64,000 nt of DNA from Streptococcus oriscaviae (lineage in GTDB: Bacteria; Bacillota; Bacilli; Lactobacillales; Streptococcaceae): positions 2,133,336 to 2,197,335 of the forward strand of contig NZ_CP073084.1 in assembly GCF_018137985.1 (NCBI RefSeq). The letters are read 5' to 3'. Shown here in pieces: positions 54,256-63,781 of this stretch (the stretch's first letter is position 1; each line of letters starts with the position of its first letter). The notes under the pieces were generated by a model. It was not told the origin of the DNA and did not search any database. It saw nothing but the letters and a program-made list of their open reading frames with translations. The position numbers and the translations under genes were made by a program.

Positions 54256-55513
54256 AGTGTAAATAAGTGAGAATCTGTTGCAATTTTTCTTTGAAGTCCT
54301 GGCTATAAGGAAGTTGTAAGTAGGAAAAAGAAGGACAGCTGATGATTTCAATTCCTAATTGACTATGTTTCAACTGAGGGGTGACGGTTTGGTGAGGAAG
54401 CTGAATGGTTAACAAATCGGTTGCCAGTTGATAGGGATAGGCCAATTGGCAACTAGCCAAGGCAGCTTCCATATGCAACCTTTTATCCAGGACTTGTTGG
54501 AAGAGATGGCGGCTGTTTCGAGCAAACATCCCATTATCGATGTAGAGGGAGAGAGCTTTTTGCATGATAAGATTGGTATCATAGTCAATGAGGCTTTTGT
54601 AGCCTAAAAAGGCTGGAACCAATTTGTGAGGCAAAGCCACTCCACCAATCCTAAGGGCAGGAAAGAGAGTGGGAGTAAAGGATTTGATATAGATAACCTT
54701 ATTATCAGTGTCCAAATAATGCAGTGGTAAGCTTTTAGAAGAATCAAAATCAGCTAAATAGTCGTCCTCGATGATATAGACCTTGTAGCGCTGAGCAAGG
54801 CGGATAATGGCCTTCTTGGTTTCCAAATGATAGGTCGTTCCCAACGGATTATGCAGGCGGGGAATGGTGTAAAAACACTTGATACGGCCGGTTTTAAAAA
54901 TAGCTTCTAGCTGTTCTAAGTCAATACCGTCTAAGGTTCTTTCGATGGTCTGATAAGCTAGCCCTTGGTGCTCAACCAATTCCTTCATGCGATGATAGGT
55001 TGGCTCTTCCAGCAGAATATCCGTTCCTTTGGTTCCAAAGTCCATTTGGGTGAGAATGTAAAGAGCCTGCTGGCTTCCAGCTGTGATAACTAGCTGGTCT
55101 TTTTTTGTATAAACATCATAATCCATCAGCAGCCGTTGAAGGGAGTCAATGAGTTCTTCTAAGCCCTCTTGTTGGTGATAGTAGTTAAACAGATAGTTTT
55201 CACGACCGACTAGGCTTTCATTAAGGCAAGACCGAAAATCTTCGTAAGGCAGGTGTTGAAAATCATCTGGATTGAGTTTCACGGTATTATCTTGAAAATC
55301 TTGGTCTTCTAGGATATAGTAGCCGCTTTTTTCCACAGCGTAGATGCGATGTTGGTATTTTAATTCCATCATGGCCTTTTGAACGGTATCCTTGCTGCAT
55401 TTGTAAACTTGACTTAAATGGCGAATAGAGGGCAGTTTCTGCCCTCTTTTAAAGCGATGATTTTCAATTCCTTCCAGAATATCTCGGATGATGACTTGAT
55501 ACTTATTAGGCAT
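54254..55513 (-). CDS. MocR-type (GntR/aminotransferase) transcriptional regulator
   Basis: The 419-residue protein fuses a GntR winged-helix domain (about residues 1-70; QKLPSIRHLSQVYKCSKDTV) to a fold-type I aminotransferase domain (about 90-419). The PLP-binding Lys is in IYIKSFTPTLFP, with the Asp in IIEDDYLADF. MocR regulators use bound PLP as a sensor; PdxR and GabR are the best-known types. The orfY gene in the S. suis capsule flank is of this class. No PLP-synthesis gene is adjacent, so its target is unknown. Confidence 0.9.
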   Translation of the reverse strand: MPNKYQVIIRDILEGIENHRFKRGQKLPSIRHLSQVYKCSKDTVQKAMMELKYQHRIYAVEKSGYYILEDQDFQDNTVKLNPDDFQHLPYEDFRSCLNESLVGRENYLFNYYHQQEGLEELIDSLQRLLMDYDVYTKKDQLVITAGSQQALYILTQMDFGTKGTDILLEEPTYHRMKELVEHQGLAYQTIERTLDGIDLEQLEAIFKTGRIKCFYTIPRLHNPLGTTYHLETKKAIIRLAQRYKVYIIEDDYLADFDSSKSLPLHYLDTDNKVIYIKSFTPTLFPALRIGGVALPHKLVPAFLGYKSLIDYDTNLIMQKALSLYIDNGMFARNSRHLFQQVLDKRLHMEAALASCQLAYPYQLATDLLTIQLPHQTVTPQLKHSQLGIEIISCPSFSYLQLPYSQDFKEKLQQILTYLH

Positions 55514-55574
55514 ATCTGTCCCCCTACAGATGAATTGCCTCTATTTTAGCTTAAATAGAGGCAGAATACAAGAA

Positions 55575-56225
55575 TTAATTCATATAGTATACAATGGCTA
55601 GGTATTGCAGAAGGCTGGCTAATATGATGAAAAGATGCCATATCATGTGGAAATAAGGCCTTTTTTTAGCGTAAAAAGCAGCACCGATACTGTAAGCTAT
55701 ACCTCCAGCTAACATCAGGCTCCAAAAAATGGGGCCGGTCTGACTGACAACTTGAGGGAGGATAAAGATGACCAGCCAGCCCATAATCAAATAGAGAGCT
55801 AAACTGAATTTTTCATTGACTTTTTTGGCGAAAATTTTATAAAGAATACCAAAGATTGTAGTTCCCCACTGAACGATGAGGATAAGATAGCCTAGCCAAT
55901 TATTCATAAGTGCTAAAACCACAGGTGTATAACTCCCGGCAATGGCAACATAAATCATGCTGTGGTCGATGATGCGTAGGATATACTTGTGGGTTGAACC
56001 ATAGGCCATGGAGTGGTAGATGGTAGAAGAAAGAAACATGAGAAAGAGGCTGATAATAAAGACAGACACTCCGAAAGCCTGCATAGCGCCAGCTTTTTCA
56101 TAGCTAAAGATAGCTGAAATCGGCAATAAAATCAACATGGCTAGAGCAGCTACAGCGTGTGTAACAGCATTACCGACTTCTTCACCAAAAGACAAACGGA
56201 TGGAGAATTTAAAATTAGAGTTCAT
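55575..56225 (-). CDS. Hemolysin III / PAQR family membrane protein (YqfA-like)
   Basis: The 216-residue protein has seven membrane helices. The family motifs are seen: SFGEEVGNAVTHAVAAL at the N terminus, SSTIYHS, and RIIDHSMIYVAIAGSYTP; the His residues and Asp bind zinc in PAQR proteins. The haemolysin name is historical; a membrane-fluidity or lipid-hydrolase role is suggested for the superfamily. Its start overlaps the end of the DUF1836 gene by 11 nt. Confidence 0.92.
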   Translation of the reverse strand: MNSNFKFSIRLSFGEEVGNAVTHAVAALAMLILLPISAIFSYEKAGAMQAFGVSVFIISLFLMFLSSTIYHSMAYGSTHKYILRIIDHSMIYVAIAGSYTPVVLALMNNWLGYLILIVQWGTTIFGILYKIFAKKVNEKFSLALYLIMGWLVIFILPQVVSQTGPIFWSLMLAGGIAYSIGAAFYAKKRPYFHMIWHLFIILASLLQYLAIVYYMN

Positions 56226-56655
56226 GATAATCTCCTTCTAACTCTTGGACAAGCGCTAAGGTTTCCTGATAGGCATGGATAGTTTGACACGTTTTTTGAA
56301 TGAGGATAGGGGCATCCTGACTATCTCCCTGAAAACACCTAACGAAGCAATCGTAGAGAAGAGCAGAGTCTTCTTCTTGCGATAATCGTTCAATCATGGC
56401 ATGGATGGCCGCGATAGGGAAGATTGGCTTACAAATGGTGAGAACAATCAGACGTGCCAAGTGCCTGCGGGTGTATTTTTTCTTGTTTGGCTTGGGGAGG
56501 TAGCCGTGCTTGACATAATTGTTAATCATTGCGGCAGTCAGTGGTTTTTCTTTTTGGGAAATGACAGAGCTAGTCTGTTGGTTGATATAAAAGAGGACCT
56601 GATCCAGATAGAGATCCAGGTCAGGCAGTTGGTGCCACTTTGGTAGTTGGTTCAT
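56215..56655 (-). CDS. DUF1836 family protein
   Basis: The 146-residue protein matches DUF1836: an N-terminal MNQLPKWHQLPDLDLYLDQV stretch and KPLTAAMINNYVKHGYLPKP, which resembles a MerR-like winged helix, followed by RRHLARLIVLT. It may bind DNA but the role is unknown. It overlaps the hemolysin III gene. The ATG at 56655 was chosen; ATG at 56667 is possible. Confidence 0.82.
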   Translation of the reverse strand: MNQLPKWHQLPDLDLYLDQVLFYINQQTSSVISQKEKPLTAAMINNYVKHGYLPKPNKKKYTRRHLARLIVLTICKPIFPIAAIHAMIERLSQEEDSALLYDCFVRCFQGDSQDAPILIQKTCQTIHAYQETLALVQELEGDYHEL

Positions 56656-56742
56656 TTTGCATACCACTCAATCTAGTTTTTATAACTAGATAATATCATT
56701 TTTTAAATAACGAGGCAAGAAAAAAGTGGATTATCCTCAATA

Positions 56743-56751
56743 TGATATACT
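56743..56751 (+). promoter_or_regulatory. Extended -10 promoter of yaaA
   Basis: TGA-TATACT (56743-56751), then 6 nt to the ATG at 56758. Confidence 0.6.
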
Positions 56752-56757
56752 AGAAGT

Positions 56758-57489
56758 ATGAAAATTTTACTTCCAAATGCTAAAGAATTAAACACAAGAA
56801 TTGACAATCACCCTTTTCAGTCTTTAAGTTCAGAAAGTCAAGCAGTATTGGCTGTCATGGAAGCGATGACTGTGCAAGAATTAGCTGCTTTTTATAAATT
56901 AAAACCAGAGAAGGCAGAACTTGAAGAGAATCGCTGGCATCGTATTCAGACGCAGCAGGCTAAAACCTACCCCGCTTGGCAACTTTATGATGGTCTAATG
57001 TACCGCTATATGAAGCGACGTGATCTATCAGAGTCAGAAATAGACTACTTGCAAGATAAAGTGTTGATTGCGACCGGCTTTTATGGCCTGATTTCCCCTT
57101 TTGAACTGATTTCTCCTCATCGTTTGGACTTTCAGGGCAGTTTAAAAATCGGTCAACAATCGCTCAAACAGTTTTGGCGCAAAAAGTATGATGCCTTGCT
57201 GGCAGATGATGACTTGATTCTCTCTCTCTTGTCGTCAGAGTTTGAACAGGTCTTTTCACCGTCAGTGCAGAAACGTATGATTCGTATCGTGTTTATGGAG
57301 TCCGTAGCAGGAAAGTTACAGGTTCACTCAACCATCTCCAAAAAAGGTCGTGGTCGGTTACTGTCCAAATTAGCTGAAGAAAATTGTAGCAATTTAGAGG
57401 AAGTTAAGAATTTATGTTTTGATGGCTTTTCTTATTGTTCGGATTTGAACCAAGAAAGCACTGTTGTCTTTCTGAGAAACAAGTTTTAA
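56758..57489 (+). CDS. yaaA: Peroxide stress protein YaaA (DUF328)
   Basis: The 243-residue protein matches YaaA along its length: MKILLPNAKELN, PAWQLYDGLMYRYM, SPFELISPHRLDF and DGFSYCSDLNQES are family landmarks. YaaA lowers intracellular free iron during peroxide stress in E. coli. In S. suis the orfX gene in front of the capsule genes is of this family. The ATG is only 6 nt after the -10, so the mRNA is probably leaderless. A terminator separates it from wzg. Confidence 0.93.
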   Translation: MKILLPNAKELNTRIDNHPFQSLSSESQAVLAVMEAMTVQELAAFYKLKPEKAELEENRWHRIQTQQAKTYPAWQLYDGLMYRYMKRRDLSESEIDYLQDKVLIATGFYGLISPFELISPHRLDFQGSLKIGQQSLKQFWRKKYDALLADDDLILSLLSSEFEQVFSPSVQKRMIRIVFMESVAGKLQVHSTISKKGRGRLLSKLAEENCSNLEEVKNLCFDGFSYCSDLNQESTVVFLRNKF

Positions 57490-57494
57490 GGCGA

Positions 57495-57527
57495 ACGTTA
57501 TTACAAAAATAACGTTTTCTTTTTTTA
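57495..57527 (+). terminator. Terminator of yaaA
   Basis: AACGTTATT-ACAA-AAATAACGTT is followed by TTCTTTTTTT. Confidence 0.85.
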
Positions 57528-57554
57528 CTAGCAGTAGCGAAAAAATATTACTTG

Positions 57555-57563
57555 TGCTATAAT
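57555..57563 (+). promoter_or_regulatory. Extended -10 promoter of the capsule operon
   Basis: TGC-TATAAT (57555-57563), 40 nt before the wzg ATG; no matching -35. Confidence 0.65.
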
Positions 57564-57603
57564 AGGGTGTTACAAATTTTTTACAAAAGGTTTCATTAAG
57601 GTT

Positions 57604-59049
57604 ATGAGAAAAAGAAAAAACCACTCCAAGCGTTCAAAATTGGAGTATGTTAATATTGCGCTGTTCATCCTGTTTGCCTTACTGGCTGGACTCTTTCTTT
57701 TCACCATGTATCGGTACCAGATATTGGATTTTCGGTACCTCAACCATTTGATAACAGGATTAACACTTGCTCTAGCTTGTCTGACCGTCTTCTTGATGGT
57801 ACGAAGAAAAGCTAGGGTTTTTACAGCCGTTGTATTAGTGCTCGCTTTGATTGCAAACTCTATTGGCATGCTAGCAATCAAGAGCGTATTAGACTTATCA
57901 ACGTCCATTCAATCCACTTCAACTTACTCAGAATATGAGATGAGTGTTGTGGTTCCCGTTGATAGCGAGATTACAGATGTGCGCCAAGTGACCAGTCTGC
58001 TAGCTCCAACAGCTATTGATCAAGACAACATCACGGCTCTACTCGAAAATATCAGTCAGATGAAATCGGTTGACTTAAGCACAACACCAGCCGCCTCTTA
58101 TTCCTCTGCCTATCAATCTCTCATGGCTGGAGAGGCACAGGCAATGGTATTGAATGGTGTGTTTGCCAGCCTGATTGAATCAGAAGATGCCGATTTTACC
58201 AATAAGGTTAAAAAAATTTATACCTTTAAAATGACCAAGCAGGTTGAAACTGCTGTTGAGCAGGTTACAGGGGATGTTCTCAATATCTATATTAGTGGTA
58301 TTGATACCTATGGTCCGATTTCGTCTGTTTCACGATCAGATGTGAACATTATCATGACGGTAAACCAAAAAACGAAAAAGGTTCTTCTGACAACGACTCC
58401 ACGCGATGCCTATGTTGCGATTGCTGATGGAGGTCAAAACCAGTATGACAAATTGACACACGCGGGTATTTACGGTGTGGATGCCTCTGTTCATACCTTG
58501 GAAAATCTTTACGGTATCGACATCAACTACTATGCCCGTCTCAACTTTACTTCCTTCCTTAAATTGATTGACATGGTTGGCGGTATCACGGTTTATAATG
58601 ACCAAGAATTTACAAGTCTGCACGGGAACTATCACTTCCCAGTTGGTGAAGTGCATCTAAATTCTGAGCAAGCTCTCGGCTATGTTCGTGAACGCTATTC
58701 ATTGGCCGGAGGAGATAATGATCGCGGTAAGAATCAGGAAAAGGTGATTGCAGCTCTGATTCAAAAACTATCTATGCCGGAAAATCTGACCAATTATCAA
58801 GCGATTGTGCAAAACCTTCAAGATTCTATCCAGACAGATATGGGAATTGAAACAATTATGAAATTGGTCAATGCTCAACTGGAGTCAAACAGCCAGTACA
58901 CGGTAACATCGCAGGCCTTGGTGGGAAGCGGTCGTATGGATCTGCCATCTTATGCTATGCCGACATCGCAACTCTACATGATGGAAATCAATCCGGATAG
59001 CTTGGCTCAAGTGAAGGCAGCGATGCAAGCAGTTATTGCAGGAGAATAA
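57604..59049 (+). CDS. wzg: Capsule regulator / LytR-CpsA-Psr ligase Wzg (CpsA)
   Basis: The 481-residue protein has a short cytoplasmic N terminus, three membrane helices (about residues 18-90), a DNA-polymerase-processivity-like extracellular domain (about 100-215) and the LytR_cpsA_psr domain (about 245-400). LCP motifs include TTPRDAYV and [14 protein letters not shown] with the conserved Arg residues. LCP enzymes attach the capsule chain from its lipid carrier to peptidoglycan; CpsA also affects capsule amount. First gene of the capsule operon. AAGGTT is the only ribosome-binding-like sequence. Confidence 0.95.
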   Translation: MRKRKNHSKRSKLEYVNIALFILFALLAGLFLFTMYRYQILDFRYLNHLITGLTLALACLTVFLMVRRKARVFTAVVLVLALIANSIGMLAIKSVLDLSTSIQSTSTYSEYEMSVVVPVDSEITDVRQVTSLLAPTAIDQDNITALLENISQMKSVDLSTTPAASYSSAYQSLMAGEAQAMVLNGVFASLIESEDADFTNKVKKIYTFKMTKQVETAVEQVTGDVLNIYISGIDTYGPISSVSRSDVNIIMTVNQKTKKVLLTTTPRDAYVAIADGGQNQYDKLTHAGIYGVDASVHTLENLYGIDINYYARLNFTSFLKLIDMVGGITVYNDQEFTSLHGNYHFPVGEVHLNSEQALGYVRERYSLAGGDNDRGKNQEKVIAALIQKLSMPENLTNYQAIVQNLQDSIQTDMGIETIMKLVNAQLESNSQYTVTSQALVGSGRMDLPSYAMPTSQLYMMEINPDSLAQVKAAMQAVIAGE

Positions 59050-59052
59050 GAT

Positions 59053-59781
59053 ATGCTAGACATTCATTCTCACATTATTTTTGGAGTTGATGACGGCCCC
59101 AAGACTCCTGAGGAGACCCTAGCACTATTGAAAGCTAGTTATGACCAAGGGGTTCGTGGTATCGTAGCAACATCACATCGTCGCAAGGGGATGTTTGAGA
59201 CCCCTAAAGCGGTTATTTGGGAAAATTTTCGTCAAGTGCAGGCTCTTGCCAAGCAAGTTGCAGAAGACCTATTCATCTTTTATGGAGCAGAAATTTACTT
59301 CTCAGATGATGTGTTGGGCAAATTGGAACGAAAAGAAATCCCAACCTACAACAATACCAAGTATGCCCTTATTGAGTTTGGAACAAAAACAACCTATAAA
59401 AAAATCCAAGCAGCTCTTAGTGAGATTCTCAGACTAGGAATTACACCAGTGGTTGCTCATATCGAGCGCTATGATGCACTGGAAGGAGAAATCGAAAAGG
59501 TTGCTGCTTTGATTGAAATGGGTTGCTTCATGCAAATAAATAGTTCGAGTGTTTTGAAGCCTAAATTATTAGGAGACAAACACAAACACTTCAAACAGCG
59601 GGCACAACTCTTTTTAGATCATGATTTGGTTCACTTTGTTGCTAGCGATATGCACAGCGTGGAACAGCGGCCTTCTTATATGGCGGCGGCCTATCAACTA
59701 ATTGAACAACGCTATGGTTCAGACCATGCTAAAAACTTATTTATCAACAATCCCATGTTACTGCTAAAAAACAATTTATAG
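59053..59781 (+). CDS. wzh: Tyrosine-protein phosphatase Wzh (CpsB), PHP family
   Basis: The 242-residue manganese-dependent phosphatase has PHP motifs DIHSHIIFGVDDGP (residues 3-16), ATSHRRKG, PVVAHIERYD and VASDMHSVEQRP. It removes phosphate from the tyrosine-rich tail of Wze and so controls capsule chain length and export. It starts 3 nt after wzg. Here it precedes wzd and wze, unlike my recollection of the S. suis cps2 order, where the phosphatase gene comes fourth. Confidence 0.95.
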   Translation: MLDIHSHIIFGVDDGPKTPEETLALLKASYDQGVRGIVATSHRRKGMFETPKAVIWENFRQVQALAKQVAEDLFIFYGAEIYFSDDVLGKLERKEIPTYNNTKYALIEFGTKTTYKKIQAALSEILRLGITPVVAHIERYDALEGEIEKVAALIEMGCFMQINSSSVLKPKLLGDKHKHFKQRAQLFLDHDLVHFVASDMHSVEQRPSYMAAAYQLIEQRYGSDHAKNLFINNPMLLLKNNL

Positions 59782-59793
59782 TTAGGAGATACA

Positions 59794-60483
59794 ATGAAAA
59801 ATCAGGAAGCAAATTTGCTTGAAATCGACGTTTTATTCTTATTCAAAAATCTGTGGCGCAGGAAATTCATCATCTTAATTACTGCTTTGCTGACGACAGG
59901 ATTAGCCTTTGTCTACACTACTTTTTTAACAGTCCCACAATATGATTCAACGACTCGTATCTATGTAGTGAATCAGTCAATTGAAGGCGCCCAAGGATTG
60001 ACCAACCAAGAACTCCAAGCAGGTAGTTATTTGGTAAAAGACTATAAAGAAATCATCCTATCTCAAGATGTTATCAACCGAGTTTCAGAAGAATTGGGCA
60101 TTAAAGATGGCCTGAGAGAGAAGGTCAGTGTTGAAATTCCTGTGGAAACCCGTATTGTGTCTATAACTGCACGCGACAGCGATCCAAAAGAAGCAGCGCG
60201 TATCGCCAATACTTTACGCGTCATTGCTGCACAAAAAATCATTGAAGTAACTAAAGTCAGTGATGTAACAACTTTGGAAGAAGCTCTTCCTGCAGAGGTA
60301 CCATCAACGCCAAATACCCGCCGCAACTTAGCACTCGGCTTCATCGGTGGAGCTGTTTTGGCAATCGGCTTTGTACTCGTAGTGGAAGTTTTGGATGATC
60401 GTGTGAAACGTCCAGAAGATATCGAAGAAATGATGGGCTTGCCGCTTCTTGGTGTAGTTCCGGATACAAGTAAATTGAAATAG
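59794..60483 (+). CDS. wzd: Capsule chain-length protein Wzd (CpsC), Wzz-type
   Basis: The 229-residue membrane protein has two helices (about residues 25-45 and 175-195) flanking an extracellular Wzz domain, and a cytoplasmic C-terminal tail. The proline before helix 2 is in PAEVPSTPNTRRNLALGF. It is the membrane adaptor and activator for the Wze tyrosine kinase. TTAGGAG lies before the ATG. Confidence 0.95.
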   Translation: MKNQEANLLEIDVLFLFKNLWRRKFIILITALLTTGLAFVYTTFLTVPQYDSTTRIYVVNQSIEGAQGLTNQELQAGSYLVKDYKEIILSQDVINRVSEELGIKDGLREKVSVEIPVETRIVSITARDSDPKEAARIANTLRVIAAQKIIEVTKVSDVTTLEEALPAEVPSTPNTRRNLALGFIGGAVLAIGFVLVVEVLDDRVKRPEDIEEMMGLPLLGVVPDTSKLK

Positions 60484-60492
60484 GAGAAGGAC

Positions 60493-61185
60493 ATGGCTAT
60501 TTTAGAATTAGCTCGCAATAAGAAACAATTAGTTCAGCGTACAGAAGAATACTTTAACGCAATCCGTACAAATATTCAGTTGAGTGGAGAAGGCATCAAG
60601 GTTGTTGGTATTACCTCGGTTCAACCCAATGAAGGAAAAAGTACAACTGCAGCCAATTTAGCGATTGCTTATGCGCGTGCCGGTTATAAAACAGTTTTGG
60701 TGGATGCAGATATTCGTAACTCAGTTATGTCTGGTTTCTTCAAACCAATGGCAAAGATTACTGGTCTGACAGATTATTTATCAGGAACAACTGATTTATC
60801 ACAAGGTCTCTGTGACACGGATGTTCCAAATCTTACAGTTATTGAGTCTGGTCAGGTTTCTCCAAACCCAACAGCGCTGTTACAGAGTAAGAATTTTGAA
60901 AATTTGATTACAACTTTGCGCCGTTACTATGATTATGTCATTGTTGATGCGCCACCTCTTGGTTTGGTTATCGATGCTGCGATTATTGCACAGAAGTGTG
61001 ATGCGACTGTCTTGGTTGCAGAAGCAGGAACTGTTAAACGTAAGGCTGTTCGCAAGGTAAAAGAACAGTTGGAGCAAACAGGAACTCCATTCCTAGGTGT
61101 TATTTTGAACAAATACGATGTATCCATTGAGAAATATGGTTCCTACGGAAATTATGGTTCCTATGGAGATTATGGAAAAAAGTAA
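60493..61185 (+). CDS. wze: Capsule tyrosine-protein kinase Wze (CpsD)
   Basis: The 230-residue BY-kinase has Walker A QPNEGKSTTAANLA (about residues 43-56), Walker A' VLVDADIRN and Walker B VIVDAPPLG. The C-terminal tail is tyrosine-rich in a YGSYGNYGSYGDYG pattern, with four autophosphorylation tyrosines. Phosphorylation cycles with Wzd and Wzh tune polymerisation. AGGAGAAGG precedes the ATG, 9 nt after wzd. Confidence 0.96.
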   Translation: MAILELARNKKQLVQRTEEYFNAIRTNIQLSGEGIKVVGITSVQPNEGKSTTAANLAIAYARAGYKTVLVDADIRNSVMSGFFKPMAKITGLTDYLSGTTDLSQGLCDTDVPNLTVIESGQVSPNPTALLQSKNFENLITTLRRYYDYVIVDAPPLGLVIDAAIIAQKCDATVLVAEAGTVKRKAVRKVKEQLEQTGTPFLGVILNKYDVSIEKYGSYGNYGSYGDYGKK

Positions 61186-61210
61186 GTCAATCGAGTGAGG
61201 GGGGATTAAA

Positions 61211-62587
61211 ATGACGAGCTTGTTGAACAGTCAGCGAGTGAGGTTAGCGTTAGTTGAGCTATTTGCGGTGATTAGCGCTGTTTCAGTTGCACTCATGTTC
61301 CCTGACTCAGATTTAAGAAAATCAGATGTGTTCTTGATTATCCTTCTTCACTTCTTTTCCTATGTTATTTCAAATATGCCTAATGATTTTCGGACACGCG
61401 GTTATTTGAAGGAATTTGAAAAGGTACTTTATTACAGCATTGTCTTTGCGTTGTTGCTGACATTTACCTCTTTTATGCTAGAAGAGCAGTTTATGATTTC
61501 ACGCAGAGGTGTCTTCTATTTCTTGACAATCAATGCTGTTTCCGTCTATGCAATCAATAGCATTGCTAAGTGGTTTGATAGAGATCTAGAGTTTCTCTTT
61601 CATAAGGAAAAGAAAATCATGCTTGTAACCATTGCCGAACGTTGGCCAGCCTTGTTAGAAACCTTCCAAAAGGATGGGAAAAAGCTGGAGCATGTAGTTG
61701 GATTGGTTCTGCTTGATGGAAGCGATTTGCAAATCACAGAAGATATACCTGTCATTGCCGAAGAAGATTCTATTGACTTTGCAACGAGACAGGTTGTGGA
61801 TAGTGTTTTTATTGACCTGCCTCATGACATTTACGATTTGAACTACTGGGTTTCACAGTATGAAACCATGGGAATTGAAGTGAATGTTAACCTGAATATC
61901 TTTGATTTTGACACCATCAGCCGAAAGAAAATTCAGACCTTTGGCAGCTACAATGTGGTCACTTTCTCTACAAAGTTTTACAAACCAAGCCACGTCTTTT
62001 ATAAGCGGTTATTGGATATTGTTGGGGCTTTAGTAGGTTTGGTTCTTTGTGGTTTAGTTTCAATTGTTATTGCTCCGTTTATTATGAAAGACGGAGGGCC
62101 GCTTATCTTTTCACAAGATCGAGTTGGCCGAAATGGGCGTATCTTCAAGTTTTATAAATTCCGTTCGATGTATATTGATGCTGAGGAACGGAAGAAAGAA
62201 CTGATGAAACACAACCAAATGCAGGGGGGAATGTTTAAAATGGACAACGATCCCCGCATTACTCCGATCGGTCACTTTATCCGAAAAACAAGTTTGGATG
62301 AATTGCCACAGTTCTTTAATGTACTGAAGGGAGAGATGAGTTTGGTGGGAACGCGTCCGCCAACCGTCGATGAGTACGAGAACTATACGCCAAGCCAAAA
62401 AAGGCGGCTGAGCTTTAAACCTGGTATTACAGGTCTATGGCAAGTCAGTGGTAGAAGTTCGATAACGAACTTTGATGATGTCGTGAAACTGGATTTAGCC
62501 TATATTGATAACTGGACAATCTGGTCTGATATTAAGATTATTTTGAAAACCATTAAAGTTGTATTTTTAAAAGAAGGTGCTAAGTAA
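61211..62587 (+). CDS. wchA: Initiating sugar-phosphate transferase (WchA/CpsE-type)
   Basis: The 458-residue polyprenol-phosphate hexose-1-phosphate transferase starts capsule repeat-unit synthesis by moving a sugar-1-phosphate to undecaprenyl phosphate. It has four N-terminal membrane helices (about 10-130), a central cytoplasmic region (about 135-255), and a bacterial sugar transferase domain (about 265-458) with KRLLDIVGALVGL, QDRVGRNGRIFKFYKFRSM and SLDELPQFFNVLKGEMSLVG. Glucose-1-phosphate is typical for WchA, but galactose transferases look alike. AGGGGGGAT precedes the start. Confidence 0.92.
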   Translation: MTSLLNSQRVRLALVELFAVISAVSVALMFPDSDLRKSDVFLIILLHFFSYVISNMPNDFRTRGYLKEFEKVLYYSIVFALLLTFTSFMLEEQFMISRRGVFYFLTINAVSVYAINSIAKWFDRDLEFLFHKEKKIMLVTIAERWPALLETFQKDGKKLEHVVGLVLLDGSDLQITEDIPVIAEEDSIDFATRQVVDSVFIDLPHDIYDLNYWVSQYETMGIEVNVNLNIFDFDTISRKKIQTFGSYNVVTFSTKFYKPSHVFYKRLLDIVGALVGLVLCGLVSIVIAPFIMKDGGPLIFSQDRVGRNGRIFKFYKFRSMYIDAEERKKELMKHNQMQGGMFKMDNDPRITPIGHFIRKTSLDELPQFFNVLKGEMSLVGTRPPTVDEYENYTPSQKRRLSFKPGITGLWQVSGRSSITNFDDVVKLDLAYIDNWTIWSDIKIILKTIKVVFLKEGAK

Positions 62588-62602
62588 GAGCGCGGGAGAA
62601 AA

Positions 62603-63781
62603 ATGAAAAAATCTGTTTACATCATAGGCTCTAAAGGGATTCCTGCAAAATATGGCGGTTTTGAAACCTTTGTCGAAAAACTGATCGAATACCAAGTGAG
62701 CAAAGAGATTCAATACTATGTTGCTTGTATGCGGGAAAACTCAGCAAAATCTGGTATTACAGCAGATACGTTTGAACACAATGGTGCAACTTGTTTTAAC
62801 GTTGATGTTCCCAACATTGGACCAGCTAGGGCTATCTATTATGATATTGTAGCGCTCAGACAGGCTATCAAAATAGCTAAGGAAAACGGAGATAAGGAGC
62901 CGATTTTCTATGTTTTGGCATGCCGTATAGGCCCTTTTATCGGAGCCATTAAAAAAGAGATAAAAAAAATTGGTGGACAATTGTTTGTCAATCCTGATGG
63001 ACACGAATGGCTTCGCGGTAAGTGGAGCCTGCCTGTTCGGAAGTACTGGAAGTTCTCAGAAAAACTCATGGTCAAGCATGCAGACCTATTGGTATGTGAT
63101 AGTGAGAACATTGAAGCCTATATCCAAAAGGATTATCGCCAATATGCACCGAGGACGACCTATATTGCTTATGGGACAGAGCTGTCTAAGTCAATCCTGA
63201 CAACTGGGGACGAAAGAGTTCGTCAGTGGTTTGAAAGCAAGGGCTTAACAGAAGATAACTACTATCTGGTTGTTGGCCGCTTTGTTCCAGAGAACAACTA
63301 CGAGAGCATGCTTCGGGAGTTCATGAAATCTGATTCCAACAAAGATTTTGCTTTGATAACCAATGTTGAGGAAAATAGTTTTTACGAGCGCTTGAAGCAG
63401 GAAACGGGTTTTGACAAGGATAGTCGCATTAAGTTTGTGGGAACGGTCTATGACCAAGAATTGCTCAAATATATCCGGGAACACGCTTTTGCCTATTTTC
63501 ATGGGCATGAAGTTGGAGGAACCAATCCTTCGCTTCTTGAGGCTCTTGCCTCAACGAAGTTAAATCTTCTCTTGGATGTCGGCTTCAATAGAGAGGTGGC
63601 AAGAGATGGGGCATTCTACTGGAAAAAGAATGAGCTTCACGAAGTCATCAACAAGGTAGAAGGGCTAACTCAGCAAGACATCGCCGAGAAAGATAAGATT
63701 TCAACTGAACAGGTTACGACTCGTTTTAGTTGGGAACTGATTGTTGAAGCATACGAGCAATTATTTGAGGAGAAAAGTTAA
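62603..63781 (+). CDS. DUF1972 glycosyltransferase (probable rhamnosyltransferase)
   Basis: The 392-residue cytoplasmic enzyme has an N-terminal DUF1972 domain (YIIGSKGIPAKYGGFETFVE) and a C-terminal GT4-like domain (VGRFVPENNYESMLREF; GHEVGGTNPSLLEALAS with the conserved Glu). The layout is that of Cps2T/WchF rhamnosyltransferases, which add the second sugar onto the lipid-linked glucose. The acceptor and donor are inferred from the family. Its stop overlaps the next ATG by one base. Confidence 0.88.
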   Translation: MKKSVYIIGSKGIPAKYGGFETFVEKLIEYQVSKEIQYYVACMRENSAKSGITADTFEHNGATCFNVDVPNIGPARAIYYDIVALRQAIKIAKENGDKEPIFYVLACRIGPFIGAIKKEIKKIGGQLFVNPDGHEWLRGKWSLPVRKYWKFSEKLMVKHADLLVCDSENIEAYIQKDYRQYAPRTTYIAYGTELSKSILTTGDERVRQWFESKGLTEDNYYLVVGRFVPENNYESMLREFMKSDSNKDFALITNVEENSFYERLKQETGFDKDSRIKFVGTVYDQELLKYIREHAFAYFHGHEVGGTNPSLLEALASTKLNLLLDVGFNREVARDGAFYWKKNELHEVINKVEGLTQQDIAEKDKISTEQVTTRFSWELIVEAYEQLFEEKS

